Assembly (NCBI RefSeq): GCF_019263805.1
Contig: NZ_CP079195.1
Span: 2,405,001-2,469,000, forward strand
DNA: 64,000 bases
Source: Polaribacter sp. NJDZ03
GTDB taxonomy: Bacteria > Bacteroidota > Bacteroidia > Flavobacteriales > Flavobacteriaceae
Direction of reading: 5' to 3'
The notes beneath the pieces are model-generated. The model ran no database searches. It had not been told where the DNA came from and saw nothing but the letters and a program-made list of their open reading frames with translations. Made by a program: the position numbers and the translations under genes. Positions 19,609-29,389 of the stretch are shown one piece after another. Each line of letters begins with the position of its first letter. Within the stretch, counting starts at the first letter, position 1.

Positions 19609-20896
19609 GAGATTCCTCAATCGCCTAAAAAAGGCTCATTTCGGAATGACAGTAGAGAATTAAAAACTATAAATGGAATAGAATTCAGCGTCTAAAAACG
19701 ACCTACTTTTAATTTTCGTAATAATTCAAGTTTTATGGAATGGCAAGTGTCCAAAGAACGCAGTGGTCTGGATACGGTAATGGAGTAAAATGTAGAATTT
19801 TAGAAAATTAAAATAAGTCTAGATTTTTTTGTTTCGTTTTTCATCGATGGAAAAAAGAAAAGAATAAAATGACACAAATTTCACGGATTAGCACTGATGA
19901 TTATAGTGAAAAATTATTCCACAGAGCTTCGCTGAGAAAATAGGAATTCATGAAAAAGCACTTCGACAGGCTCAGTGTGACAGCAGAAAGTTTAATTGGA
20001 ATAATCGAAAATAAGAATTAACAGTTGTGATGTTATGAGATTCCTCAATCGCCTAAAAAGGCTCATTTCGGAATGACAGTAGAGAGTAAAAACTATAAAT
20101 GAAATAGAATTCAGCGTCTAAAAACGACCTACTTTTAATTTTCGTAATAATTCAAGTTTTATGGAATGGCAAGTGTCCAAAGAACGCAGTGGTCTGGATA
20201 CGGTAATGGAGTAAAATGTAGAATTTTAGAAAATTAAAATAAGTCTAGATTTTTTTGTTTCGTTTTTCATCGATGGAAAAAAGAAAAGAATAGATAGTTA
20301 TTACACGAAGTTCGTAGTCGAAAATAGGAATTCATGGAAAAGCACTTCGACAGGCTCAGTGTGACAGCAGAAAATTTAATTGGAATAATCGAAAATAAGA
20401 ATTAACAATTGTGATGTTATGAGATTCCTCAATCGCCTAAAAAAGGCCCCTTTCGGAATGACAGTAGAGAGTAAAAACTATAAATGGAATAGAATTCAGC
20501 GTCTAAAAACGACCTACTTTTAATTTTCGTAATAATTCTAGTTTTATGGAATGGCTAGTGTCCAAAGAACGCAGTGGTCTGGATACGGTAATGGAGTAAA
20601 ATGTAGAATTTTAGAAAATTAAAATAAGTCTAGATTTTTTTGTTTCGTTTTTCATCGATGGAAAAAAGAAAAGAATAAAATGACACAAATTTCACGGATT
20701 ATCACTGATGACTATAGTGAAAAATTATTCCACAGAGCTTCGCTGAGAAAATAGGAATTCATGGAAAAGCACTTCGACAGGCTCAGTGTGACAGCAGAAA
20801 GTTTAATTGGAATAATCGAAAATAAGAATTAACAGTTGTGATGTTATGAGATTCCTCAATCGCCTAAAAAAGGCTCATTTCGGAATGACAAGTGGG
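19609..20896. repeat. Mosaic tandem repeat array, three units plus a partial fourth
   Basis: Units start with GAGATTCCTCAATCGCC at 19609, 20037, 20421 and 20848, giving lengths of 428, 384 and 427 bp and a 49-bp stub. Each unit has four modules: the TGACA-ended opener, a core of about 210 bp (GAATTCAGCGTCTAAAAACG through CATCGATGGAAAAAAG) that differs by only a few bases between copies, a swapped middle module, and CACTTCGACAGGCTCAGTGT followed by GACA. Units 1 and 3 carry the same middle module (GACACAAATTTCACGG); unit 2 carries a shorter unrelated one (TTACACGAAGTTCGTAGTCG). There is no protein-coding signal on either strand. A degenerate middle module also lies at about 19490-19600. Confidence 0.9.
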
Positions 20897-20940
20897 GAGT
20901 TAATTAAGTAATAGATAGTTTAATTCCCCTAAATGACACG

Positions 20941-21612
20941 TTAATACTTCAATCTAAATTTAATATAAGTAATAGGTTTATCTACTTCTAAATACTGTTT
21001 TTCGTAAAAAGTTTGAGTTTCTGTTACTTCTTTTGGTGCGCCTTCATTTTTATACACAGTATGGTTTGCATATAAAATTTCATGACCTTCACCATGCAAC
21101 AAACCTAAAGTATAACCATGCATAAATTCTGAATCTGTTTTAAGATTCATGATTCCTTCTTCATTAAGAATATGATGGTATTTTTTCATAAAACTAGAAT
21201 TTGTCATTCTATGTTTTGTACGCTGAAATTTTATTTGAGGATCTGGGAAAGTGATCCAAATTTCTGAAACTTCATTTTCGGCAAAAATAAAATCAACCAA
21301 CTCAATTTGAGTTCTTACAAAAGCTACATTATCTAGATTTTCTTCTATTGCAGTTTTTGCTCCTCTCCAAAAGCGGGCACCTTTTATATCGATACCAATA
21401 AAATTTTTATTCGGATTTTTTCTAGCCAAAGCAATGGTATATTCTCCTTTACCACACCCTAACTCTACAACAATAGGATTATTGTTACCAAAAAAAGAAT
21501 GCCATTTACCTTTATGAGAAAAATCTGTTACAACTTCTTCTCTAGTTGGTTGAATGACATTTTTAAACGTTTCATTTTCTTTGAAACGTTTCAGTTTGTT
21601 TTTGCTTCCCAA
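20941..21612 (-). CDS. trmB: tRNA (guanine-N7-)-methyltransferase
   Basis: The 223-residue SAM-dependent enzyme methylates N7 of G46 in the variable loop of tRNAs. The SAM-binding VVELGCGKGEYTIALA (about 48-63) and the family segment WITFPDPQIKFQRTKHRM (about 119-136) are intact. Length is normal. It lies 9 bp after a DUF6341 gene, with which it is likely co-transcribed. Confidence 0.96.
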   Translation of the reverse strand: MGSKNKLKRFKENETFKNVIQPTREEVVTDFSHKGKWHSFFGNNNPIVVELGCGKGEYTIALARKNPNKNFIGIDIKGARFWRGAKTAIEENLDNVAFVRTQIELVDFIFAENEVSEIWITFPDPQIKFQRTKHRMTNSSFMKKYHHILNEEGIMNLKTDSEFMHGYTLGLLHGEGHEILYANHTVYKNEGAPKEVTETQTFYEKQYLEVDKPITYIKFRLKY

Positions 21613-21621
21613 ATTATTATT

Positions 21622-21843
21622 TTAAGCTTTATCTTCTGTTCCTTCTCTCTTAAACTTAAGAGTTTGTCCCATCCAGTATGCGAATAAACATAATAAAACT
21701 ACTAGAAACCCCCAGTTTACTGCATTAGAAATCCACCAACCAAAATCTGCATTTGCTACAGTTAAACGTAACCAATGGAATGGCGTAAATAATAAATCGG
21801 TAAATAAACTACCAATCCATCTAAAAATATTGCTTGCTATCAT
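21622..21843 (-). CDS. DUF6341 family small membrane protein
   Basis: The 73-residue protein has one or two membrane segments (the main one about 40-58, NWGFLVVLLCLFAYWMG) and aromatic-rich N-terminal sequence (FRWIGSLFTDLLFTPFHWLR). Its position before trmB and opposite a DUF6427 gene and upp is a recurrent flavobacterial neighbourhood, from my knowledge of these genomes. Function is unknown. It ends in a charged tail KFKREGTEDKA. Confidence 0.8.
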   Translation of the reverse strand: MIASNIFRWIGSLFTDLLFTPFHWLRLTVANADFGWWISNAVNWGFLVVLLCLFAYWMGQTLKFKREGTEDKA

Positions 21844-21884
21844 AACTTAATTATCTTTACGCTGCAAAAATAACAAAAGAAACG

Positions 21885-22814
21885 ATGCTAGCCAATTTTT
21901 TAGAGAAATCTAAACCAATCAATTTTATAGTCTATTTTGGACTCTTTTTTTGCTTCTTTATAATTACTGTTTTTTCTAACTTACTAACAGATAGTTTTAC
22001 TTGGCTAAAAGCCATGGAAAACGTCTCTTTTTTAGGCCTCTTTTTAATTATATTTTTCTTCTACAGTTTTATTGTTTCTAAAAATAAATTAACGTTTGAC
22101 CACTCTTATTCTTTCTTTGTTTTTATATTAACAAGCATTCTTTTTATACCCAAGCTACTCGAGTTTAAAACCTTGATAACACTAATAATTTACCTTCTTT
22201 TTTTAAGAAAAATATACAGTCTACGTTCTCCTAAAAAGATGATTCAGAAATTATTTGATAGTGGCTTTTGGTTAGGTGTTCTTATTATTCTAGAACCCTT
22301 TACCTTGGTTTTTTTCATACTAATTTACGCATCTATTTTATTGAGAAAAAAAGTTTCTTTTCACACTATATTAACGCCAATTATTGGGTTTATTTCTCCC
22401 TTAATCATCTATTTTTCGTACCTGTTTTGGTATGATTATAACGAAGAGTTTAAGCAACTTTTTGCTTTTAATAATATAAATAATGTATTTATCTACAGAA
22501 AGGACACCACTCTTTGGATTTTTGGAGCCGTACTTTTATTAACCATAATTTCTGTATTCTTAAAATCGCCTAAGGTATTATCTGTAAATAATTCTTTTAA
22601 AAAAAGTTGGATTATTTTAATTATTAACTCAATTATTGCAGTTGTTTTTGCTTTAATAATTACTGAAAAGAATGGTTCGGAAATTGTTTATTTATTGATA
22701 CCTGCATCTATAATTATAGCAAACGGATTTGAAGTAATAGAAAAAATGATTGTTAAAAACAGTATATCAGCATTACTTTTAATAGGTACAATACTTACCT
22801 ATTTCTTGTTATAA
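21885..22814 (+). CDS. DUF6427 family multi-pass membrane protein
   Basis: The 309-residue protein has about eight to ten hydrophobic segments and short charged loops, such as FRKDTT-like YRKDTTLW near 205. It belongs to a Bacteroidota-specific family of unknown function. The gene is divergent from DUF6341 (41 bp between starts) and its last 6 bases overlap the 3' end of the convergent upp gene. The pairing with a uracil salvage gene is conserved but has no known meaning. Confidence 0.82.
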   Translation: MLANFLEKSKPINFIVYFGLFFCFFIITVFSNLLTDSFTWLKAMENVSFLGLFLIIFFFYSFIVSKNKLTFDHSYSFFVFILTSILFIPKLLEFKTLITLIIYLLFLRKIYSLRSPKKMIQKLFDSGFWLGVLIILEPFTLVFFILIYASILLRKKVSFHTILTPIIGFISPLIIYFSYLFWYDYNEEFKQLFAFNNINNVFIYRKDTTLWIFGAVLLLTIISVFLKSPKVLSVNNSFKKSWIILIINSIIAVVFALIITEKNGSEIVYLLIPASIIIANGFEVIEKMIVKNSISALLLIGTILTYFLL

Positions 22815-23462
22815 TTTAGTTCCAAAAGCTAAATCGCCAGCATCTCCTAAACCTGGTACTATATATCCTTTACTATTTAATTGATCATCTATAGCTGCAA
22901 TCCATAAATGTGTGTTTTCTGGAAATTTATCTCTAATAAACTCAATTCCTTCTTTAGAAGCAATAACTACTAAAATATGAATTTCTTCAGGAATTCCTTG
23001 TTTTTTTATCGCCTCATAAACAGACACCAAAGATTGCCCTGTTGCCAACATAGGATCTAACAATAATAAAGTTTTATTTTTAATTGATGGGGCTGCAAAA
23101 TACTCTACTACAATTTCAGATTCGGCATCTTTATTTGGGTGATGACGGTACGCAGAAATAAAAGCATTTTCTGCATCATCGAAATAGTTTAATACCCCTT
23201 GATGCAAAGGTAAACCAGCTCTTAAAATTGAACACAAGACAACCTCGTTATCAGATAGTTGTTCTGTATTTTTACCTAATGGAGTTTCAACAGAAACATT
23301 CTTATAAGAAAGATTTTTACTTAATTCATAACCTAAAATTTCACCAATTCTTTCAATATTTCTTCTAAAACGAAGTGAATCTTTTTGAATTTTTACATCT
23401 CTAATTTCTGCAATGAATTTATTAAGAATAGAGTTTTTTTCTTGTAAGTGATGAATAATCAT
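22809..23462 (-). CDS. upp: Uracil phosphoribosyltransferase
   Basis: The 217-residue cytoplasmic enzyme makes UMP from uracil and PRPP. The PRPP loop LLLDPMLATGQSL (about 132-144) and the uracil-binding C-terminus PGLGDAGDLAFGT are present. The ATG start at 23462 fits the family's N-terminus. It overlaps the convergent DUF6427 gene by 6 bp. Its upstream region contains a 16-bp hairpin at 23597-23640. Confidence 0.96.
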   Translation of the reverse strand: MIIHHLQEKNSILNKFIAEIRDVKIQKDSLRFRRNIERIGEILGYELSKNLSYKNVSVETPLGKNTEQLSDNEVVLCSILRAGLPLHQGVLNYFDDAENAFISAYRHHPNKDAESEIVVEYFAAPSIKNKTLLLLDPMLATGQSLVSVYEAIKKQGIPEEIHILVVIASKEGIEFIRDKFPENTHLWIAAIDDQLNSKGYIVPGLGDAGDLAFGTKL

Positions 23463-23596
23463 TATAAATAATTTTAGAATGACAAATGTAAAACAATTGT
23501 GTAAAATGGTATCTTACAACAACACAAAAGATTAAAACATTTACAAAAACTAAAAAAATTAAGAATACCACTTTCAATAGACTACTAAAAACAACT

Positions 23597-23640
23597 ACAT
23601 TAAAAGAGTTTCTATATATAATTTGAAACTCTTTTAATGT
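23597..23640. promoter_or_regulatory. Perfect 16-bp inverted repeat in a divergent intergenic region
   Basis: ACATTAAAAGAGTTTC (23597-23612) and GAAACTCTTTTAATGT (23625-23640) flank a 12-nt A/T loop. The element lies between upp (minus) and the DMT transporter gene (plus), so it follows no gene end and is unlikely to be a simple terminator. It could be an operator, a leader hairpin or the end of an unannotated small RNA. Confidence 0.6.
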
Positions 23641-23695
23641 ATTGTACAACTAAAAATTATTCTCAACTTTACAAGCTCATTTTAGAATTCTATTT

Positions 23696-24589
23696 TTGAA
23701 AATAAATCAAAGAACAATAGCCTTAATTGCAGTTACTATAGCTACCATAATTTATGGCCTTAATTACTCTATTGCTAAAGAAGTAATGCCTACCTATGTA
23801 AAACCATTTGGTTTTATTTTAATAAGAGTTATTGGTGCAACTACAATTTTTTGGGTTCTTGGTTTGTTTATTAAATCTCAAAAAATAGAAAAATCTGATT
23901 ATAAAAAACTACTCTTAGCAGCCATTTTTGGTATTAGTCTAAATATGCTTTCTTTCTTTAAAGGGTTAATTTTAACCACGCCAATTAGTGCTTCTGTTAT
24001 TATGGTTACCTCACCAATTATGGTACTCATTTTCTCTAGTCTTTTAATTAGAAAAGCCATTGGTAAACTTCGTGTTTTAGGTATAATCATTGGTTTAATA
24101 GGTACAGTTTTACTTATTACGTACGGTAATTCATCAAACAATAGTGGTACAAATAGCAATTGGGGCAATTTTTTAATTTTTGTAAATGCCACCTCTTATG
24201 GTTTGTATTTAGTAATCTCTAAAAGCTTAATTCACAAATACCACCCAATTACACTTGTTAAATGGCTCTATTTAATAGGGCTTATATTTGTACTTCCTTT
24301 TGGTTACAGAGATTTTACAGAAATAAGTTGGCAAGAAATGCCTATAAATATTTACTGGAATATTGGCTTTGTTATTGTGTTTACTTCTTGTGTTACCTAC
24401 CTATTTAATTTATATGGTTTATCAAAATTAAAACCAACAACTGTTAGTGTTTTTATATACTTACAGCCAGTTATAGGAACAATTTATGCTTTAATTATTG
24501 GTAGCGATTCTTTAAACCTTATAAAAGTTGGTGCAACAATACTTATCTTTTGTGGTGTATATTTAGTAACCAAGCAAGTAAAAGAATAG
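23696..24589 (+). CDS. EamA/DMT family transporter
   Basis: The 297-residue inner-membrane protein has ten predicted helices in two EamA repeats (about 8-140 and 155-292), the structure of drug/metabolite exporters. The substrate cannot be inferred. The start is a TTG at 23696, which gives the usual short N-terminus before helix 1; the next in-frame ATG (codon 30, EVMPTYV) would cut into helix 1. It stands alone, downstream of the 23597-23640 hairpin. Confidence 0.88.
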   Translation: MKINQRTIALIAVTIATIIYGLNYSIAKEVMPTYVKPFGFILIRVIGATTIFWVLGLFIKSQKIEKSDYKKLLLAAIFGISLNMLSFFKGLILTTPISASVIMVTSPIMVLIFSSLLIRKAIGKLRVLGIIIGLIGTVLLITYGNSSNNSGTNSNWGNFLIFVNATSYGLYLVISKSLIHKYHPITLVKWLYLIGLIFVLPFGYRDFTEISWQEMPINIYWNIGFVIVFTSCVTYLFNLYGLSKLKPTTVSVFIYLQPVIGTIYALIIGSDSLNLIKVGATILIFCGVYLVTKQVKE

Positions 24590-24738
24590 CCACAATTAAA
24601 ACTTATAAATCAACTTTGCTCGTTTAAATTAGTAAAATTCATCATCCTTAAAATTAGTGCGAATTTTTAAAATATCTGTCTTTATCATTTTCAATGATTT
24701 ACAAATGCATTCCCTTAAAAATTCTGTGAAATAAAAAC

Positions 24739-24746
24739 TATATTTG
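24739..24746 (+). promoter_or_regulatory. -7 element for the yicC-gmk-nadD operon
   Basis: TATATTTG matches the Bacteroidota TAnnTTTG consensus exactly and lies 24 bp before the yicC start codon. Confidence 0.6.
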
Positions 24747-24770
24747 CCCCTCATCTAAAATGTTGATTTT

Positions 24771-25637
24771 ATGATTCAATCTATGACTGGTTATGGCAAG
24801 TCTGTATTACAATTACCTACTAAAAAAGTAACCATAGAAATTAAATCTTTAAACAGTAAAAACCTCGATTTAAACGTTCGTATTCCTTCTTATTATAAAG
24901 AGAAAGAATTGGCAGTACGTAAAAAACTAGCAAGTGCTTTGGTACGTGGTAAAGTAGATTTTTCAATTTTTGTAGAAATGACTGCAGATGAAACTTCTAC
25001 AACTATTAATCACGGGGTTGTAAAGGAATATATGCAACAACTAAGAAATGTTGTACAAACCGGAACTACTAATGATGTTGAATTATTGAAAATGGCCGTA
25101 AGAATGCCAGACGCTTTAAAGACAGAACGTGAAGAATTAGATGAAAACGAATGGAACCTAATCAACGAAAGTGTAGATATTGCTATTAAAGATATTGTAC
25201 AATATAGAATTGATGAAGCTTCTTCTTTAGAAATAGATTTTAAAGAAAGAATTGCTAATATTAAAACCTATTTAGAGGAAGTAAAAGCTTTAGATGGAGA
25301 TAGAGTAGAAAACGTAAAAACACGTTTAAAAAAGGCTATCGACGATTTAAAGGTAGATACAGATGAAAATCGTTTTGAACAAGAATTAATTTATTATCTA
25401 GAGAAATTAGATATTAATGAAGAAAAAGTTCGTTTAGCGAATCACTTAGATTATTTCTTACAAACAATGGAATCTAAAGATTCTAATGGTAAAAAATTAG
25501 GATTTATTGTTCAAGAAATGGGTAGAGAAATAAACACTACTGGTTCTAAAGCCAATTTTGCACCTATGCAAAAAGCCGTTATTCAAATGAAAAACGAGCT
25601 AGAACAAATTAAAGAACAAATTTTAAATGTATTGTAA
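24771..25637 (+). CDS. yicC: YicC family endoribonuclease
   Basis: The 288-residue protein begins with the family hallmark MIQSMTGYGKS and ends with the DUF1732 C-terminal segment (IVQEMGREINTTGSKAN). YicC proteins are endoribonucleases that act on small RNAs in E. coli. Length is typical. It precedes gmk, a common order in Bacteroidota; the 93-bp gap carries a TGACA-ended palindrome. Confidence 0.93.
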   Translation: MIQSMTGYGKSVLQLPTKKVTIEIKSLNSKNLDLNVRIPSYYKEKELAVRKKLASALVRGKVDFSIFVEMTADETSTTINHGVVKEYMQQLRNVVQTGTTNDVELLKMAVRMPDALKTEREELDENEWNLINESVDIAIKDIVQYRIDEASSLEIDFKERIANIKTYLEEVKALDGDRVENVKTRLKKAIDDLKVDTDENRFEQELIYYLEKLDINEEKVRLANHLDYFLQTMESKDSNGKKLGFIVQEMGREINTTGSKANFAPMQKAVIQMKNELEQIKEQILNVL

Positions 25638-25692
25638 TATTTTCTACAAGGTTAAAAAAACCATGTAACTATTACAAGATACTAATTACAAG

Positions 25693-25717
25693 ATGCTGAA
25701 ACAAGTTCAGCATGACA
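25693..25717. repeat. TGACA-ended short palindrome
   Basis: ATGCTGAAACAAGTTCAGCA followed by TGACA. It has the same core as 15627-15651, with two compensating base changes that keep the stem. It lies 13 bp before the gmk start codon. Confidence 0.75.
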
Positions 25718-25730
25718 AATAATAAAATAT

Positions 25731-26312
25731 ATGTCAGATTTTAAAGGGAAATTATTCGTCTTTTCTGCCCCCTCAGGTTCAGGTAAAACAACTATTGTAC
25801 GCCATTTATTAAAACAAGAAAGGTTTAATCTAGAATTTTCTATTTCTGCTACTTCTAGAGAACCTAGAGGAGAAGAAATAGACGGTAAAGACTATTACTT
25901 TATCAACTTAAGAGCGTTTAAGGATAAAATTAAAAGTGATGAATTTTTAGAGTGGGAAGAAGTTTACAGAGACAACTTCTACGGAACTTTAAAAAGTGAG
26001 GTAGAGCGCATTTGGGCCTTAAAAAAACACGTTATTTTTGATATTGATGTAGTTGGCGGATTGCGTATTAAAAAGAAATATCCAGAAGAAACGTTATCTG
26101 TTTTTGTAAAGCCACCAAGTGTAGACGAGTTAAAAATTCGTTTAAAAAAACGTTCTACAGAAAGTGAAGACAAAATAAACATGCGTATTGCAAAAGCTTC
26201 TGTAGAATTAGCAACTGCACCACAATTTGATAAAATTATAAAAAATTACATTTTAGAAGATGCTTTGCAAGAAGCAGAAGAGTTAATGAGTAATTTTTTA
26301 GAATTGAACTAA
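25731..26312 (+). CDS. gmk: Guanylate kinase
   Basis: The 193-residue kinase phosphorylates GMP to GDP. The P-loop APSGSGKTTIVRHL (about 13-26) and the GMP-binding SATSREPRGEE segment (about 40-50) are intact. Length is normal. It lies between yicC and nadD in a nucleotide and cofactor operon. Confidence 0.96.
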   Translation: MSDFKGKLFVFSAPSGSGKTTIVRHLLKQERFNLEFSISATSREPRGEEIDGKDYYFINLRAFKDKIKSDEFLEWEEVYRDNFYGTLKSEVERIWALKKHVIFDIDVVGGLRIKKKYPEETLSVFVKPPSVDELKIRLKKRSTESEDKINMRIAKASVELATAPQFDKIIKNYILEDALQEAEELMSNFLELN

Positions 26313-26343
26313 AGGCAAAAGGCGAACAGCTAAAAGCATAAAG

Positions 26344-26925
26344 ATGAAAATAGGTTTATATTTTGGTACGTTTAACCCAATGCATATTGGGCATTTAATT
26401 ATTGCCAATCACATGGTAGAAAATTCTGATTTAGATGAAATCTGGATGGTTGTTACGCCTCACAATCCGTTTAAGAAAAAAAGCTCTTTACTAGATAATC
26501 ATGAACGTTTTGAAATGATCTATAGAGCAACCGCTAATTACCAGAAAATAAAACCATCAGATATAGAGTTTAATTTACCACAACCTAACTACACAGTTCA
26601 TACGTTAGCACATGTTTCTGATATGTACCCAAACAAAGAATTCTGTTTAATTATGGGAGAAGACAATCTAAAAAGTTTACATAAATGGAAAAATTATGAA
26701 ACCATTTTAGAACATCATCATATTTATGTGTACCCTAGAATTGCAGAAGGCGTTATGGATGATCAATTTAAAAATCATCCTAAAATTCATAAAGTAGAGG
26801 CTCCTATTGTACAAATATCTTCTACCATGATAAGAAAGGCTAGAAAAGAAAAAAAGAACATACAACCTCTGTTACCTAAAGAAGTTTGGGAATATATAGA
26901 TGAAATGAACTTCTACAATAAATAA
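26344..26925 (+). CDS. nadD: Nicotinate-nucleotide adenylyltransferase
   Basis: The 193-residue enzyme joins nicotinate mononucleotide to AMP in NAD synthesis. The nucleotidyltransferase motifs GTFNPMHIGHL (8-18) and ISSTMIRKA (about 159-167) are present. Gap to gmk is 31 bp, so it is in the same operon. Confidence 0.96.
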   Translation: MKIGLYFGTFNPMHIGHLIIANHMVENSDLDEIWMVVTPHNPFKKKSSLLDNHERFEMIYRATANYQKIKPSDIEFNLPQPNYTVHTLAHVSDMYPNKEFCLIMGEDNLKSLHKWKNYETILEHHHIYVYPRIAEGVMDDQFKNHPKIHKVEAPIVQISSTMIRKARKEKKNIQPLLPKEVWEYIDEMNFYNK

Positions 26926-27009
26926 TTAAATTACATTTATATCGTTCATAGACACAATACGCTCTATGAGGGTTTCGTTGTATATTTACTAAACATCAAA
27001 TAAATATTT

Positions 27010-27876
27010 GTGGCTAAAAAGGATAAAAGAAAGGGAAAACTAAAACAAAAACTAACTGATAAATACAGGTTGGTTGTTTTAAATGAAGACACTTTTGAAG
27101 AACGTTTTTCATTAAAATTATCAAGATTAAATGTATTTGTTTTGGGTGGTTTTTTTTCTATACTATTAGTAGCTGGCACCATTTTATTAATTGCTTTTAC
27201 GCCTTTAAAAGAATACATACCGGGCTACTCATCTACTACTTTAAAAAGAAAAGCTGCCAATTTAACTTTTGAAGCAGATTCTTTAAAAATTAAATTAGCC
27301 ATTTTAGAAAATTACACAAAAGCATTAAGACCTGTTTTAACAGGAGAAATTCAACCAGAAAGTATAGATTCTGTGCAAGCGGAAGCAAGACATCGTTTTA
27401 TAGATGAAAGTGAGTTGGCTGCCACAAAAGAAGATTCTTTATTTAGAGAAAAAATAGAGAGTGAAACACTGTTTTCTATTGAACAAAATGCAAAAAGCAA
27501 TATTAAAATTGTCTTTTTTGCTCCTTTAAATGGTACCGTATCTCAATCTTTTGACGCTACCTCTAAACACTTTGCTGTAGATATTACCGCAAAAACCGGA
27601 ACCCCCATTAAAGCAACCGCAGATGGTACTGTTATTTTTTCTGGTTGGACTACAGAAACAGGCTACGTTATCATTTTAAAACATGCTAAAGATTATATTT
27701 CTGTTTATAAACACAACGGAAATTTATTAAAAGAACAAGGAGACTTTGTAAAATCTGGTGAAGTAATTGCCACTGTAGGTTCTACTGGAGAATTAAGTAC
27801 AGGACCTCATTTACATTTTGAACTTTGGAACGGTGGTTATACCGTAAACCCAACAAATTTTATAGATTTTAAATAA
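27010..27876 (+). CDS. M23 family peptidase, membrane-anchored
   Basis: The 288-residue protein has a cytoplasmic basic N-terminus (AKKDKRKGKLKQKL), one membrane helix (about 46-66), a coiled-coil-like stretch (about 78-100) and a LytM/M23 domain (about 170-285). The zinc motifs are canonical: HFAVD (H, D) and GPHLHFELW. It should trim peptidoglycan from the periplasmic face. The start is GTG at 27010. It overlaps the next gene by one base (TAAATG), so the two are translationally linked. Confidence 0.92.
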   Translation: MAKKDKRKGKLKQKLTDKYRLVVLNEDTFEERFSLKLSRLNVFVLGGFFSILLVAGTILLIAFTPLKEYIPGYSSTTLKRKAANLTFEADSLKIKLAILENYTKALRPVLTGEIQPESIDSVQAEARHRFIDESELAATKEDSLFREKIESETLFSIEQNAKSNIKIVFFAPLNGTVSQSFDATSKHFAVDITAKTGTPIKATADGTVIFSGWTTETGYVIILKHAKDYISVYKHNGNLLKEQGDFVKSGEVIATVGSTGELSTGPHLHFELWNGGYTVNPTNFIDFK

Positions 27877-29375
27877 TGAGCATTAAATCATTTTTTGCGA
27901 TTCCGTTTGCTAAAATTGCAACAAAAAAAGTTTATAAATGGGCCAATAACCCACATAAAACACAAGAAAAAGTTTTTAAAAACTTAATTTCTAAAGGCAG
28001 TAAAACAGCTTTTGGAAAAGATCATAATTTTGATACTATTTCTAATTATGATGATTTTAAAAAACAAGTTAAAGTTACAGATTACGAAGGTTTAAGACCT
28101 TACGTAGATAGAATTGTAGCAGGAGAATCGGATGTTCTTTGGACAGGAAAACCTCTATACTTCGCAAAAACTTCAGGCACAACTTCTGGCGCAAAATTTA
28201 TTCCTATTACCAAAGATTCTATGCCCACACATATTAAGGCTGCAAGAAATGCTTTGTTATTTTATATCAAAGAAAAAAACGACGCCAGTTTTGTAGATGG
28301 AAAAATGATTTTCTTACAAGGAAGCCCTGTTTTAAGTGATAAAAACGGCGTAAAACTAGGTAGACTAAGCGGTATTGTAGCACATTATGTACCTCAATAT
28401 TTATTAAAAAACAGATTACCAAGTTGGGAAACTAACTGCATAGAAGATTGGGATACCAAAGTAAATGCTATTGTAGAAGAAACCATTAATGAAGACATGT
28501 CTGTTATTAGCGGAATTCCTTCTTGGGTGCAAATGTATTTTGAGAAATTAATTGAAAAAACAGGTAAATCAGTTTCAGAACTGTTTCCTAATTTTAATTT
28601 CTTTATTTACGGAGGCGTTAATTTTGAACCTTATAAAAATAAGTTTGAAAGTTTAATTGGTAAAAAAATCGATTATATAGAATTGTATCCAGCATCAGAA
28701 GGGTTTATTGCCTATCAAGATTCTCAGACAGAAAAAGGAATGTTGTTACAATTAGATTCTGGTATTTTCTATGAGTTTATTACTGCGGATGAATTTTTTA
28801 ATGAAAACCCAACAAGAATCTCTTTAAAAGATGTAAAAATGGGCGTTAATTACGCCATCATTTTAAACACAACAGCAGGTCTTTGGGGTTATAATATTGG
28901 TGATACGGTAGAGTTTACATCAACAAAACCTTATAGAATAAAAGTTACCGGTAGAATAAAACATTTTATATCCGCCTTTGGCGAACATGTTATTGGTAAA
29001 GAAGTAGAAAAAGCTTTAAACGATGCAATAACCGGCACAAACATAAATATTAGTGAGTTTACGGTAGCACCACAAGTAAGTCCAGAAAGCGGATTGCCCT
29101 ATCATGAATGGTTTATAGAATTTGAAAATGAACCAGAAAATATAGAAGAGTTTGCTACCAAAATAGACATCTCTATGCAGGCTCAAAATATTTATTATAT
29201 AGATTTAATTGAAGGAAAAGTTTTACGTCCTTTAATAGTTAGAAAAGTAAAAAAAGGTGGTTTTCATGAATATATGAAATCTATTGGTAAATTTGGAGGA
29301 CAGAACAAGATTCCGCAATTATCTGACAACAGAAAAATTGCAGATGTTTTAAATAATTTTTTAATTAAAGAGTAA
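27876..29375 (+). CDS. GH3 family acyl-acid-amido synthetase-like protein
   Basis: The 499-residue protein belongs to the GH3 auxin-responsive promoter family of adenylate-forming enzymes. The ATP-binding SGTTSGAKFIPIT (about 106-118), the YPASEGFIAYQD segment and the C-terminal VTGRIKHFISAFGE are visible. In plants the family conjugates acyl acids to amino acids; the bacterial substrate is unknown. Its start overlaps the M23 gene stop by one base. Confidence 0.88.
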   Translation: MSIKSFFAIPFAKIATKKVYKWANNPHKTQEKVFKNLISKGSKTAFGKDHNFDTISNYDDFKKQVKVTDYEGLRPYVDRIVAGESDVLWTGKPLYFAKTSGTTSGAKFIPITKDSMPTHIKAARNALLFYIKEKNDASFVDGKMIFLQGSPVLSDKNGVKLGRLSGIVAHYVPQYLLKNRLPSWETNCIEDWDTKVNAIVEETINEDMSVISGIPSWVQMYFEKLIEKTGKSVSELFPNFNFFIYGGVNFEPYKNKFESLIGKKIDYIELYPASEGFIAYQDSQTEKGMLLQLDSGIFYEFITADEFFNENPTRISLKDVKMGVNYAIILNTTAGLWGYNIGDTVEFTSTKPYRIKVTGRIKHFISAFGEHVIGKEVEKALNDAITGTNINISEFTVAPQVSPESGLPYHEWFIEFENEPENIEEFATKIDISMQAQNIYYIDLIEGKVLRPLIVRKVKKGGFHEYMKSIGKFGGQNKIPQLSDNRKIADVLNNFLIKE

Positions 29376-29389
29376 TAAACACAAACAAA

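Noticed and set aside
19609-20896. CRISPR array
   Set aside because: The units are about 400 bp and nearly identical throughout, not short repeats with unique spacers, and no cas genes are near.
23422-23649. 75-residue open frame on the minus strand
   Set aside because: It overlaps the upp start in another frame and covers the 16-bp hairpin; it shows no family signal.
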